A stretch of 64,000 bases of DNA. Source: Taxillus chinensis. Taxonomy: Eukaryota > Streptophyta > Magnoliopsida > Santalales > Loranthaceae. The stretch covers positions 20,217,260-20,281,259 of the forward strand of contig CM042087.1 of NCBI GenBank assembly GCA_023512835.1, read 5' to 3'. A program made the position numbers and the translations under genes. The notes beneath the pieces are model-generated. The model was given only the letters and a program-made list of their open reading frames with translations. It was not told the origin of the DNA and did no database searches. Shown one piece after another: positions 1 to 12,214 of this stretch (positions within the stretch are counted from its first letter, which is position 1; each line of letters begins with the position of its first letter).

Positions 1-869
1 ATAAGTGAGGTTTATATAAGGAGGAGGAGCTCTATTTGTTTTAGGTTTAGGGTTTTCGTTGTCAGCCACCACAGTCGTCGCAGAGGGAAAGAGAGAGAGT
101 TCCTGATCATTGTTGCTGGGGTGACTCGCGTGGGTGGATGGCGTCTAGTGTGGGAGCAAGAGCAAGGATGATCTTCCTGATGTAGGGGTTCTGTCTCTTC
201 TGGTATCCATTCCGGGGTTAGGTCCTGTGCTAGATGAATTGTAGATCGTTATTGTTATTATATATATATGTAAATCCATATAGGTGTGACCTATTATATG
301 GATGTTCACCTACAATGCATATTTTGTTTGGATATGATGTTGAGTCCCTTGTGGCTTGTTTGTGCTGACATATTTTCAAATGTTGATTATACCTGTACAT
401 ATTATTGCCACGACACTGCACTTGTACACGTCTTCATGTAGATGTTAGGAGCATGGGATAGGTTGGGGAGACTTAATCCCTACTGAGTTGTGGTTTCTCA
501 CTCCTCCTACTGTGTTTTGTTTTCTTTTTAGGGACCTACAGACGTTAGGTGGGGACACCAAGGTGGTAGATAGCTTTGCTTTGTTGCTTTGTTAAATGTT
601 ATTTTGTGTTATGTTATTTTGTGGGACCTTTGTAACCCCAGCACGGAAAGATTGTAAAAGAGATTTGACTGAAATAAAGGCATATGGTTTGGTTTGTAAA
701 CATCTATAGTGCTTTGAATTTAAAAAAGAAATATGTTTCTATCTTATGGTTATCTATTGTGGATGTGTGATGTTCTGTGTGAAATTATTTATCCCAACCC
801 CTTGCCCACCGTGTGGGTAAAGGGGAGTCACAAACCAGTTTCCTTGGGTTGGAAATCCGGGGTGTGACA
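1..869 (+). mobile_element. Tekay-type LTR, 3' part (continues left of window)
   Basis: This is the R/U5 half of an LTR of the same group as the others in the window. It has a TATA-like TATATAAGG near 15, a telobox-like TTTAGGTTTAGGG tract, the conserved mid-LTR block around CTACAGACGTTAGG at 537, an AATAAA at 673, and the terminal GGTGTGACA ending at 869. No primer site follows; copia sequence starts immediately, so this is a 3' LTR or a solo LTR inserted in the copia fragment. The left end and target duplication lie outside the window. Confidence 0.8.
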
Positions 870-871
870 TC

Positions 872-1152
872 GCAGTATAGTGGAACAGACATCATGTTAA
901 AACCGTAGTCAATAAGTTGACTTTGCATCTAGAGAAGCTGTGCGCAGCAACTCCCAGCAGCCATATATTCCCCCTCAGCAATAGAGCTTGATACGGAATT
1001 CTGCTTGTTACTGAATCATGAAATGAATCTGTTTCCAAGGAACTGACAAGTACCACTAGTGCTCTTCCTGTTGATGTGATACCCGGCAAAATCAACATCT
1101 GAGTATCCAGATAAAGAGAAGTTGGACTCCTTTGGATACCAAAGTCCCAAAT
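872..1152 (-). pseudogene. copia RNase H domain, decayed
   Basis: Translation of the minus strand gives the typical copia RNase H pattern: an S-D-V-D-F-A-G motif (usually C-D-A-D-W-A-G), then R-K-S-T-S-G, a Q-N-S-V-S run and A-E-G-E-Y-M-A-A. The conserved acidic positions are still recognisable. At least two in-frame stops interrupt it, one in the I-S-W-F region and one where a tryptophan is usual (LLWM). It is cut at 870 by the neighbouring LTR. It would remove the RNA strand during reverse transcription, but this copy cannot function. Confidence 0.8.
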
Positions 1153-2045
1153 TTATAGTCCCTTTAAGATACCATGTAATATCCGTTCTTTAGAATTCAC
1201 CTGATATCTTGCACATATGCAGGTTGCGAACATGATATCCGGGCGACTTGTTGTAAGATATATCACTGATTTTATCATACCTTTGTATTCAGTCACATTT
1301 ACTGATTCTCCGTTAAGATCAGGATCTAACTTGGCACTGAATGGCATGGGAGTCTTCACGGGAGTTAAGTTGTGCATTTTGAACTTCTTGATTAAGTCTC
1401 GTGTGTACTTAGCTTGGTTGATGAAGATTTCATCCTTCATTTGTTTAACTTCTATTCCAAGGAAGTACGATAATTCTCCTATCATGCTCATTTCAAACTT
1501 GCCAGTTATCAACTTCACAAACTCTTCACAAAGCTTCGGATTGGATGGTCTAAAAATGGTGTCATCCACATAAATTTGTATGATCAGAGACTGACCTTTC
1601 TCTTTCCATAGAAATAATGTGGTGTCAATCTTCCCTTTTCTGAAGTTGTGTTCAAGCAAGAATTCTGACAGTGTGTCGTACCAAGCTCTTGGAGCTTGCT
1701 TTAATCCGTATAAGGCTTTCCGTAGTTTATATACCATATGTTCGGCCTTGTGTTCAACAAATCCCGAGAGGTTGTTCAACATAAATCTTCTCTTGAACAT
1801 CTCCATTAAGAAAGGCGCTCTTGATGTCCATTTGATAAACCGTGAAGTTTTCATAGGATGCATACGCCAGGAACATTCGGATCGCCTCAAGTTTAGCTAT
1901 TGGAGCAAAGGTTTCGTCATAATCAATGCCTTCTTCTTAACGATATCCTTTGGCTACCAGTCGAGCTTTGTTCGGGATTACTATTCCATCGGTATCTAGT
2001 TTGTTCTAGAACACCCATTTAACTCCAATGACTTGTTACGACCTA
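1153..2045 (-). pseudogene. copia reverse transcriptase domain, decayed
   Basis: The longest open stretch is 1153-1890 (245 codons). Copia RT landmarks are present in order: ARLVAKGY and DYDETFAPIA upstream of 1890, then LYGLKQAPRAWY, the catalytic box IYVDD, GELSYFLGIEV and SRPDIMFATCICARYQ. The upstream part is joined to the 245-codon block only across a frame change, and an in-frame stop follows AKGYR. The enzyme would copy the element RNA into DNA; here it is a relic. Family assignment to copia is firm, subgroup less so. Confidence 0.88.
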
Positions 2046-2560
2046 GGCCTTGGTACTAACGTCCGGACTTCGTTCCTCTTAAACCGATTAAGCTCTTCTT
2101 GCATTGCGTCTATTAAGTTTCAGTCTTGAAAGGTTTCATCCACCACCTTTGGCTCTATCGGTGATAGAAACCAAGGGTAGAGACATAAGTTGGAGGTGGA
2201 TGCCCTTATTCTTACTCTAAACGGTAGGATCACCAATCACTTGATCTGATGGGAGGTTTCGAGTCCACTTATAGTTCTCGCGCAAGTGGTGGTGAGTAAT
2301 CAACGATTTGAATATCTCGCTAGATCGGGTGGATCTTATACATCGGCTGGTTGAGCTTCTTCTGGGCCAGTTGTATCGTATAATGAATAGTTCCAGAAGT
2401 ACTTTGAGGTTTTTTGGTGTTGTTACTTTCGGTATTAACTGGTCCGAACGGACTAGAAGGTTCTCCTGGTGTTATGGATGTCCTTAATAATTGGTCCGGA
2501 GTTGAGTGGAAGTCCCGAGTCTAAATCTTCAGAAGCATCATCAGTGACATTTCTTCTTGC

Positions 2561-3463
2561 TTATTTGGTGCTCGATGATTCATTTGTAGTAGTAGCAGGA
2601 ACATGTTGGAGCTGAGAATAATGGATCGTGTTTGTATGATCCTGCACATTTGAATTTGAAGATCCTATACTTGACCAATCGAGGTTAGATTCATCAAAAT
2701 CAACATTGATAGATTCTTGAACTGTTAAACGTTTTCTATTGAAGATACGATAAGCCTTGCTGTAACGAGTATCGAGACAAGATTCCATCATCGGATTTTG
2801 GCTCAAATTTACTCCAGGCCTCTTTGCCATTGTTTAACACATAGCAAGCACACCCAAAAGCTTTGAAATGAGAGATTGACGGCTTTCTACCTCTCCACAT
2901 CTCATAGGGTGTTTTCATGGTAACCTTATTGATAAGAGTTATGTTCTGAACATAGCATGCAGTGGACATAGCTTCAGCCCATAGATTTAGAGGAAGCTTT
3001 GCCCATGTTAACATTGATCTACCAGCTTCGACTAAAGTGCGATTCTTACGCTCAACAACTCTATTTTGTTGTGGAGTCCTAGGCACAGAGAAGTCGTGCT
3101 GAATGCCCTGTTCAGAACAATATGATCTCATATCTAAAAAGTCAAATTCCGTACCATGATCACTCCTGATGCATTTAATGCTCAGTCCTTGTGAATTGCT
3201 TATCCAGTTGAAGAGATCTTCAAGATGTTTAAAGGTTTGATCCTTCGATTTCAGAAACATCACCCATGTATACCTGGTGAAATCATCGATAACCACAAGG
3301 GTGTATCTTGCACCAGAATAGATGCAATAGAAATGGGACCACAGAGGTCCATATGAAGAAGTTGCAATAGAGCAGTTATTCAATTAACTAATTTGCTCTT
3401 AAAGCTATGCTTGGTTTGCTTGCCAAGTTGGCATTCTTTACGAGTGAGTCTCTAGAGTATTTA
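2561..3463 (-). pseudogene. copia integrase core and C-terminal region, truncated
   Basis: Open stretch 2736-3383 carries the integrase core: V-V-I-D-D-F-T-R with the first catalytic aspartate, C-I-R-S-D-H-G-T-E-F with the second, and P-Q-Q-N-R-V-V-E-R with the glutamate, i.e. a D,D-35-E site. The block FGCACYVLN follows, and after a frame change the SKAYRIFNRKRLTVQESINV segment typical of the copia integrase-RT linker (2561-2830). The N-terminal zinc-binding part is missing because element A begins at 3464. 2046-2560 is a linker with no clear motif. Confidence 0.88.
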
Positions 3464-3904
3464 TGTAATGACCCGTGTTTTGGGATGTGTGGAGTTAGTC
3501 GCAGTTTTGCCTTTTGAGTGCCAATTTTCTAGTTTTTGGGGAACTTCTACTCATGGACTTCAGCCAAATCATTTTATTTACCAAATAGGGGACTTTTAAC
3601 GAAATAAGGCAGCCTAGGGAGGTAGAAATAGAGTGTACGTCATATAGGGCATTATGACGTGCAAGGGTTTTATTGCATGCCTGCCTTCTACATGATTCAA
3701 GAAAGCTTGGGGTAGAATTTCACATCATTTCGAGCTGCATCATATGGGGATATGACGTGCATTATGGCGTGCAGCCATATTTTTGTACCGTCGTCTTGGT
3801 TTTGTTATTCTAATCATCTTTTCCCAAAGGACCATGTTGGAATTATGAGTATTTTGTCTTGTATGGATGCGAAAAGGTTGTAGCTTGTGTGATCAAAACT
3901 ACAT
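3464..3904 (+). mobile_element. Element A 5' LTR, piece 1 (U3)
   Basis: Starts with TGTAATGACCCGTG, the terminus shared by Tekay LTRs here. It includes an inverted repeat ACGTCATA...TATGACGT (3637-3660) and ends inside the ATCAAAAC palindrome, where element C was inserted. Added to the pieces at 14462-14722 and 22715-23751 it makes a 1,739-bp LTR, within one base of LTR E (1,740 bp), which supports the reconstruction of the nest. Confidence 0.9.
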
Positions 3905-4968
3905 TGTCACGCCCCGGATTTCCAACCCGAGGAGACCGGAACGTGACTCTCCTTTTACCCGAGTTTGGATAAAGGGGTTAGAATACAACATACACTTCGC
4001 ATTTCATATTCAGAGACAAAATCATATATCTATTAAGTTTAAACATTACAAATGTGTCCGAACATGCTTTTATTTCATTAAACTTCTCATTACAATATCT
4101 CCCCACCGGAGTTACAAAGCTCAAACAAAAACAACAAAACTCAAATAACAATAAGCAAGCCACAAGCAGGTCTTCCACCTTGGTGTTCTCAACTAACGCC
4201 TGTAGGTCCCTGTAAAGAAAACAACACGGTAGGAGAGGTGAGTAACCACAGCTCAGTAGGGATCATGTCTCCCTAACCCATCCCATGCTCCTAGCATCTA
4301 CATGCCATGTGTACAAGTGCAGTGTTGTGATACAATTATTTCAACAGGTATAATAACAAGCCACATCAGCAAATACTATCATTTCCATAGCCACACAGGC
4401 TAACACATCAACAATCCCGGGCTTCCACAGCGACCGGGTTCCAAGAGCAGTCCCGGGATTCCATAGCCACCAGGTTTCACAAAACAGCCCCGGGGTTCCA
4501 CAACCACCGGGTTTCACAAAACAGTCTCGGGCTTCCACAGCCACCGGGTTTCACAAAATAGTACCGGGCTTCCACAACCACCGGGTTTCACAAAACATAG
4601 TACACATAGCCACTCAGGCATAAAACCAAACACTTAGCATGCACACCTTTACAAACTCACAAATCCAGCCACACAGGCATTTTATCGAACATTTAACATG
4701 CACTGCCCACCCAATGTCAGAATCACACCAAGACGCCATTGAAGACCAACATTCATATAGGAGGTCACACCTATATGAATTTACATATAAATAATATAAC
4801 AATAATAATGATATCCAACAGTTCATTCAGCACAAGGCCTAACCCCGGATTAGGTACGAGAAGACAGAACCCCTACCTCAACAGATTCCTTCACGCCTTA
4901 GCCTCCATGCCAAACGCCGTCCACCCACGGAAACACCACCGCAGCAACCACGACCAGAAGCTCTTCTT

Positions 4969-5018
<50 letters not shown>

Positions 5019-5561
5019 CGGCTGCAGCGGCTAAAGAAGGGAACCCTAAACCTAAAACAAGGAGTCTTTACCTCTTTATATAGACACCTCCATACCCCAA
5101 AGCGACGTTGTTTTAATTAAATGAATCCCAAAGATCAAAACGACATAGTTTTGATGACAGACTACAACCTTTTTGCAACCACACAGGACAAAACACTCAT
5201 AATTTCACCATGGTCCTTTAGCAAAAGAGTATCGAAACAACAAAACAAGGGTAATGGAGGCTACACATGAGGTAAGCCCTTCTCACGGGCACCTCCAAAT
5301 GCTCTAGAATTTTGCCACAAGACTTAGAACAACATCAGGAAGGCTCCTATGCAAAAATCTCACTGCACATGAAAAGCCATTCTTACGTGCATTCTCACGG
5401 GCACTCCCTAATGGCCTCAAACTTTGCCTCTTGCTTGCTCATCAACATACAAGATGATTTAGCCAAAGTATGGAAAATAAAACTCCCTAAAACCCAACAA
5501 TTTCCACCCAAAAAGGCAAACCGAGACTAACTCCTCACATCCCAAAATATGGGTTATTACA
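3905..5561 (-). mobile_element. Element C 3' LTR
   Basis: 1,657 bp. On the minus strand it starts TGTAATAACCCATATTTTGG at 5561 and ends GGGGCGTGACA at 3905. It contains five copies of a 36-37-bp GC-rich minisatellite (about 4411-4600), a (CT)n tract at about 4974-5014, and a TATATAA box read on the minus strand near 5077. It is 120 bp shorter than the 5' LTR, mainly through small indels. Confidence 0.92.
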
Positions 5562-5829
5562 TCCTCTCGCCCTTAAGACTTTTCGTCCACGAAAAGAAAT
5601 AACATGCAAGGAAAACAAACACAGCAAGCCACAACACCCAAATGGGTCATACACCGCACATTGCACACAATAGCACTTAACATGGTGCCACCACAGTCCA
5701 CAACCACATGCATCACAATCCGTGGAAACACATCCACATGTCACAAATACCCATCTCAAGCACATTTCATTAAAAGTCAAAAGTCGAAAGGAAATACAAA
5801 TACACCAGCCATCAGCCACCCCTCCACCC
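5562..5829 (-). other. Element C 3' untranslated region with polypurine tract
   Basis: Lies between the pol stop codon (5830-5832 on the plus strand) and the 3' LTR. The purine run next to the LTR reads AAGGGCGAGAGGA on the minus strand (5562-5574), matching the polypurine primer of element D and preceded by the same GGACGAAAAGTC context. Confidence 0.8.
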
Positions 5830-7273
5830 TTAAGAGTGTTCGTCCTCGAACAACTCTGGGTGTTGCTCATGCATCAAAGACTCCCATTCCCAAGTCTCCT
5901 CCTCAATGCCACGGTGCTCTCATAGTATGCGAACCAAAGGAATAGCACGACCCCATAGAAGTTTCTCCCGTCGATCTAGTATACGGATAGGGGCCTCAAC
6001 AACGAACATGTCATCCCCAATGTCCAAAGTCCCCCAATCTATCACATGAGTGGGCTTAGGATGATACTTCCGCAACTACGACACGTGGAACACATTGTGC
6101 ACCCGACTCAATCGCGGTGGCAATGCTAACCGGTAAGCTACAGGCCCAACACGAGCTATAACCTCAAAAGGACCAATGAACTGGGGAGACAGTTTGGAAC
6201 CTCTCCCAAAGCGCCGATGTCCACGTCGTGGAGAGACACGGAGAAACACATGATCTCCCACAGAAAACTCCAAAGGTCGCCACCGCTGATCTGTATAAGA
6301 TTGCTATCGACTGGGCTGATAACAAGCGCTGACGAATCAACTTGATCTTCTCAGTAGCCTCTTGAACCAACTGTGGTCCTAATAGAGCTGTCTCCCCCAC
6401 TTCGGTCTAACACAAAGGTGATCGACACTTGCACCCATACAACACCTCAAAAGGAGCCATCCCAATGGACGCCTGATAACTGTTGTTATAGGCAAACTCC
6501 ACCAAAGGAAGGTGAGTTGCCCACGAACCCCCAAAATCTAGCACACAAGCTCTCAACATGTCCTCCATGGTCTGATTCGTCCTCTCACTCTAACCGTCAG
6601 TCTTAGGGTGAAAGGTTGTACTCAAGTTAAGCTTTGTCCCCATAGCCTCCTGCAAGCCTGCCCAAAAATGAGAAGTAAACCTCAAATCCCTGTCGGACAC
6701 AATTGATGATGGCACCCCATGCAGTCTCACCACCTTGTTCACATACAGCTGACTTAAGGCCCCGATGGAATCTCGCTCGCGGACAGCAAGAAAATGGGCC
6801 GACTTAGTCAGCTGGTCCACAATCACCCATATCATGTCCTTTCGCCCAGCGGTGGGTGGAAGTCCAGTTACAAAGTCCATCGCTATGTGGTCCCACTTCC
6901 ACTCGGCTATTGGCAACGGCTGTAACATGCCCACTGGTCTCTGGTGCTCAGCCTTCACTTGTTGACAAGTGAGGCACCTCGAAACAAAAGAAGCTACATC
7001 ACGTTTCATCCCAGGCCACCAAAAATGTTCCCGAAGTGCATGATACATCTTCGTACCCCCTGGATGCACGACAAGCCTAGATTGATGAAACTCCCTCATC
7101 ACCTCGTCCCGGAGAGAAGAAGCCACTACTAGCCGTCCCTGAAAAGACAACTCATGCTCAGGACCCTCTGTCCAGTCCTTAGATAGCTCACCAGCCTCAA
7201 TACGGGCACGGAGAACCTCACACTCAATGTCACCCAACTGTCCCTGCTGGACGCGCTGGTACAATTCAGGCAC
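5830..7273 (-). pseudogene. Element C integrase and chromodomain-like tail
   Basis: The open block 6590-7273 (minus) holds the integrase zinc-binding histidines and cysteines (H-Q-S-R-L-V-V-H ... C-L-T-C-Q-Q) and the core with MDFVTGLP and VSDRDLRF; it stops at KTDG just before the catalytic glutamate region. The C-terminal part (6076-6273) has the GPF/Y-like [12 protein letters not shown] and VHNVFHVS, followed by a chromodomain-like end terminating near ELFEDEHS at 5830. Tekay-type integrases use such a tail to target chromatin. Several stops split the frame. Confidence 0.85.
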
Positions 7274-7399
7274 AACAACTAAAGGACTCAGGACTGTCCC
7301 ACCATCACGAACAACAGGCTACAGCTGCAACATCGCCAACTACTCCATTAGGTTCCACTCTCTCATGGCCACCTCAGCTTTCCCTTTTCTGCTCAACGC

Positions 7400-8682
7400 G
7401 TCAGCCACAACATTACCCTTGCCCGGGATATAGGCAAGAGTAAAGTCAAAGGTCTGCAAATACTCCACCCATCTCCTCTACCTCAAATTCAAGTCTTTCT
7501 GAGTAAAGATGTACTGAAGGCTCTTGTGATCAGAAAACACTATGAACTTCTCCCCCAAAAGGTAATGTTGCCAACTCTTCAAGGCAAAGATGACAGCCAC
7601 TAACTCAAGATCATGGGTAGGGTAATTCTGCTCATGAGGCTTCAGCTGCCTCGACCCATAAGCTACCACACTGTGCTCTTACATAAGCACACACCCAAAA
7701 CCAACCCTGGATGCATCACAATATACCTCATATGGGATATCCTCCCGAGGTAACCTCAACACCAGTGCAGTGGTCAAACGGGTTTTAAGAGCCTCAAACG
7801 CCTGCTGACACTTGTCAGTCCACTAAACTTCACTCCCTTCCGAGTCAACGCCGTTATAGGAGCTGCCAAATGGGAGAATCCCTCTACAAAACGATGGTAA
7901 TACCCTGCCAAGCCAAGAAAATGACGAATCTCGAAAACATTGGTTGGCCTTTCCCACGATGCCACAGCCTCAATCTTGGCTGGATCCACCCTAACTCCCT
8001 CAGCGGACACCACATGGCCAAGGAAGTGAACCTCCTGCATCCAAAACTCACATTTGCTAAATTTAGCAAATAACTGTTGGTCCCTCAAGGTTTGCAACAC
8101 TGTTGCCAAATGCTCCACATGCTCCCTCTCCGTCTTGGAATATACCAAGATATCATCTATAAACACCACCATGAAAGAATCCAAATATGGAGCAAAGTCC
8201 TGGTTCATCAAATGCATGAACACTACTGGTGCATTAGTGAGCCCGAAAGGCATCACTACCCACTCATAGTGCCCATACCTGCAGCGAAAAGCAGTCTTAG
8301 GGATGTCCTCCTCCCTAACCCTCAACTGATGATACCCCGACCGTAGATTTATCTTTGAAAACCACCGGGCTCCGCTCAACTGGTCAAACAGGTCATCTAA
8401 CCGAGGCAATGGATACTTGTTCTTCACAGTCACCGAATTCGACTTCCCATAGTCGATGCAAAGGCGTAGCGTGCCATCCGCCTTCTTTGCAAAGAGCACC
8501 GGAGCACCCCAAGGTGACGTACTCGGTCTGATATACCCCTGGTCCACCAACTCCTCTATTTGCCTCTGTAGCTCCCTCAACTCTGCTGGCCCCATACGGT
8601 AAGCCACTTGGGAGATTGGACCAGTCCCCGGTACCAACTCAATAGTGAACTCCACACTTCTCTTAGGAGGTAGACTCCTCAA
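7400..8682 (-). pseudogene. Element C reverse transcriptase and RNase H
   Basis: A 302-codon open block (7774-8682, minus) contains the gypsy RT in near-complete form: [53 protein letters not shown], the catalytic FIDD box (8152-8163) and [11 protein letters not shown]. It then shifts frame near the thumb/RNase H junction. RNase H motifs [20 protein letters not shown] and [11 protein letters not shown] follow at 7478-7669. IDYRKLN, usual in this family, is altered to IDYGKSN. Confidence 0.9.
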
Positions 8683-8913
8683 CTGGTCAGGAAAAACATC
8701 CTAAAATTGGTCAACAACAGCTGGCCACACTCTCTTTTCCACTTTCCCTTCCTCAGCAAAGGTCAGGGCTGCCAACCTGTGGGTAATGACACCCCACTGG
8801 TCCAACACTGGCCCAGCTCGACTCGCCTCACAGTCCCACTCCCCCTGCAGGGTGCAAGAGGTCCCTGCAGGTGTCACGAAGGATACACGCCGCCGATAAC
8901 AATCTACCTTGGC

Positions 8914-9207
8914 CTAGAAAGCCATAAGCCAATCCATACCCAAGATCAGGTCAAAAGTACGCAAGGGCATTACATGCAAGTCAAAACTTAGCTCCACATT
9001 TCTTATGGTTAACACACAGTCACGGCAAACGCGCCGCACCTCAATCATACCTCCCACTGGAGACTCCACAACTAGGGGCCTCGCTGCCTCCACACAAACT
9101 AACCCCAGGCTATCTATTATATGCTCAGCAACAAAAGAACACGATGCACCCGTATCGAAAAGAACAAAAGCTAACGTACGAGAGATCAAAAGGGTACCTC
9201 TAACCAC
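8914..9207 (-). pseudogene. Element C aspartic protease domain
   Basis: 97 codons with the retroviral-type protease motif FDTGASCSF and the downstream ILGMDWL flap-side motif. It would cut the Gag-Pol polyprotein. It lies between the gag zinc knuckles and RT as expected; the active-site DTG is intact but the surrounding frame is broken. Confidence 0.85.
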
Positions 9208-9239
9208 CGATGGTCCTGCTCCACCCTCCGCCGGTGGGG

Positions 9240-10202
9240 GTGGTAGCTCAACCTCCTCCTAGTATGTCGCCTTTAGCATAAACACCCTCCCTTGGCCCGT
9301 GCCACTGGTCGGCTCACTCACTGGGCGCTTCCCGCCAAGGCTGCCTCCAGCTTCAGTCTGCTGCCGCTTCGGCCTCCCCTGGGGTCAGGTCTGATTCGAT
9401 CTAGCTTGACTAGCCTACCACAGACGAGCTAGTCTCTCTGCTGGTGCACGGAAATTGGCATCACTTCTCGTGTTGGATGCCATGCCTCCAACTCCCCTGT
9501 TGCCACTCCGGCAAACCCGGCTTAGATGGCCCTCTCGTCCACAACTATTGTATTTCCAGTCTTTCTTTCGACACTCCCTCCTGAAGTGGCCTTGCTCCAC
9601 ATAGCAATGACAACCGGGGGAGACCACCTGCTTGGACCTCCTTGTCTACTACCGCCAAAGCTAGACCTCCCCTGGGTGCACCGATGTCCGTCCCCTGCTA
9701 CGGAAGGAACTATTGTCACTTTCTTCGGTCTTGGGTCTCTTGGGCCCCAAATCGCGTTCAGATCCGCCCGTAACTAGCGACCCCGATGGGCTGCCTCCCA
9801 TCATCCGGCTCTCTCTGGTGATACGAGCCGTCTCCACAACCTCGGCATAAGTCTTGAAGCGCAAGATTGCCACTCTCTGCCTAAGGGCTTGCCTAAGGCC
9901 CAAAGTGAACTTGTGGGCCTTCGGGTCCTCCTTTGCCATAGTCTCGGGAGCAAACTTACTCAAGCTCCGGAACTATCGCTCATACTCAGGTACCATTCTT
10001 GATCCTTGCCTCAAGCTGCCAAACTCCTCCCTCTTCTTGCCATCTCAAGGACTCCAGGAAGAACTCGTCATGGAAAAGCTGCAAGAACTCCTCTCATAGC
10101 ATGAACCGCACCGCACGGCTCCCCACGACACTCAACCACCACTCTAGAGCACTCCCCTCTAGCTGCCAAATGGCCGGTCTCACCTTATCCTCCTCCCAGG
10201 GG
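9240..10202 (-). pseudogene. Element C gag, 3' part with damaged zinc knuckles
   Basis: Contains the gag segment [20 protein letters not shown] (9661-9963 block) and two CCHC knuckles (about 9500-9615). Both knuckles have lost a cysteine to tyrosine compared with element D: the second Cys of the first (CHCY) and the first Cys of the second (YNSC). Zinc knuckles bind the genomic RNA, so this Gag would package poorly even if translated. It continues into 11805-12214 across the solo LTR. Confidence 0.8.
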
Positions 10203-10207
10203 TAGGA

Positions 10208-11799
10208 TGTCACGCCCCGGATCTCCAACCCGAGGAAACCGGCACGTGACTCCCCTTTTACCCACACGGAGGGCAAAGGGGTTAGGATACAAACCAAGCA
10301 TTTTACATTTCAAACATCCACAACACATTCAAGAACGTAATGTTCATAAAAATAATCCAAACCAGTTTATTACAACAGAATTCTTTCCAATCCCATCCCC
10401 ACTGGGGGTTACATCGGTTCCCATAAAAGAAAACAACATAAATGGAAGAGAGTAAAATGGATAAGGTCTTCCACCTTGGTGTATCCACCTAACGCCTGTA
10501 AGTCCCTGGAAAACAAGCAAACACGGTAGGAGGGGTGAGCAACCACGGCTCGCAGGGATCAAGTCTCCCCAACCCTTCCCATGCTCCTACGGCTACATGC
10601 ATGTGCATAGGTGTAGTGACGTGTTACAACAATCTCAACAAACAATATGAAACCACATCGGTAGTCACAATTATCCACCACACAAAACACAAGTGATTTA
10701 ACCGCCTCTTCAGGCCAAGTTATTTAACCGCCTCTTCAGGCCAAGTGATTTAACCGCCTCTTCAGGCCACTTTGGTTTAACCGCCTCTTAGGCAAAGTAG
10801 TTTAACCGCCTCTTCAGGCCAGATACCACAATCGGGCACACAACTTACACCACGATCACACAAACATAATACCAAACACTTGGTGTGCACCCGCTCACAA
10901 GTGCACAAACCCAACCATTCAGGCAACAACACACACACCCAGCATACATACATACACTAAATCACAAGTCCAGCCACACTGGCATATTATCAAACACGTA
11001 ATGGGCATATACATACAGCTATATTCACACAGGCATTTCATCGAACACATAGCATGTAATCCACAGAATCACACCAACATGCCACTTGAAGGCCAACATC
11101 CATATAGGAGATCACACCTATATGGATTACATATTTATATATAACGATTATACCCGGAAATCTGCCCGGAACCCTAGGACAGAGAAGGACTTAGGAAGAA
11201 CAGAACCCCTACCTCAAGGAAAACGCAACAACACAAAGAACGGTCTGATCCCAAGCCGAACGCCGTCCACCCACGAAGCACCGACCACCCACGCAAGACG
11301 CCCGGCAGCAACCAGGAGCTCTCCTTCCCTCTCTCTCTCTCTGCGACGGCTGGTGAAGCAACAAACCCTAAACCTAAAACAGGGGGACTCCTCCTCCTTA
11401 TATAGACAACACAACATCAAAACGACGTAGTTTTGATTAAGTGAATCCCAGGATCAAAACGACGTAGTTTTGATTACACAAGTTACCACCTTTCCGTACC
11501 CATATAGGCCAAAATACTCAGAATTTCAACATGGTCCTTTGGAGAAAGTTCCTTAGAATGACAAAACCAAGGGAACCATGCAAAAATATGGTTGCACGCC
11601 AATTTGCACGTGAATTCCCAATTCACGTGCACCTCACATACATGTCCATTTGGCCTGAAACTTCGTGGTAGATAGAGGACATCATTCTAAGCATCTTTCC
11701 TTTTGCACGTGAATTCATTGGAGTCCATTTACTAGGTCAAAATCTAGAAAAACTCTACTCAGGAGGCAAACCGACTAACTCAAGGTACGGGTCCTTACA
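10208..11799 (-). mobile_element. Solo LTR in gag of element C
   Basis: 1,592 bp. On the minus strand it begins TGTAAGGACCCGTACC and ends GGGGCGTGACA. The 5-bp target duplication TAGGA is exact (10203-10207 and 11800-11804), and no internal sequence is present, so it is the product of LTR-LTR recombination. It has two ATCAAAAC palindromes upstream of a TATATAA box (11395-11480 region) and five 24-27-bp repeats near the middle. Confidence 0.95.
10682..10822. repeat. Five-copy tandem repeat in solo LTR
   Basis: Five imperfect copies of a roughly 24-27-bp unit around TTTAACCGCCTCTTCAGGCC. One or two copies of the same unit occur in the LTR at 26342-28200 and in both LTRs of D, so copy number varies between insertions. 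Confidence 0.85.
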
Positions 11800-11804
11800 T
11801 AGGA

Positions 11805-12214
11805 GAAAGGAAAACACATGCTCGATCTGTCTCAACCACTCTCGCCTACCATGGGATCCCTTTCTCCCTTGAACCTTGGAGGTTGTTCCTTTCGAAACCA
11901 TGTCACCGCGTCATCCTCTACACGAATCGGTACACCGCCCAACGAACTCTCACGCTCCCGAAGTAACTCCCCCACTAGTGGTGGCGGTGGTGGTGGCACC
12001 ACCTGCTGTGCCGCCATCTCGTGGCGCACCTCCTCCCCGAACTTCTTGCCGGATACCTTCCCTCGGCTCTTGGACTTCCAGTCGGATGCCCTCTCGTAGC
12101 TGCGCCAAGAATAACGCGATGTCCTCTAGCGGAATGCCCCGCACCCAGACCCTCATGGGCAGATGACTCATCGGCCATTGCCCCGGACGTGCGTGTCACT
12201 CTCCTCGGTGGCAT
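11805..12214 (-). pseudogene. Element C gag, N-terminal part
   Basis: Starts at the ATG at 12214-12212 with MPPRRVTRTSG, the same start as elements A (24236) and D (54228). After a frame change it continues with a proline run (VVPPPPPP) and FRKEQPPRFKGE. It is interrupted at 11804 by the solo LTR. It encodes the capsid-like part of Gag that would assemble particles; not functional here. Confidence 0.82.

Larger units (their letters stand above)
870..3463 (-). mobile_element. Ty1-copia pol fragment (SIRE-like), truncated
   Basis: A minus-strand copia polyprotein remnant in the order integrase, reverse transcriptase, RNase H. It is the oldest layer visible on the left: a Tekay LTR abuts it at 869 and element A starts at 3464. 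Gag, protease and both LTRs are missing from the window, and the rest was presumably displaced or deleted. RT and RNase H motifs resemble the SIRE/Maximus group, a judgement from memory of family motifs that needs a tree. Confidence 0.85.
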
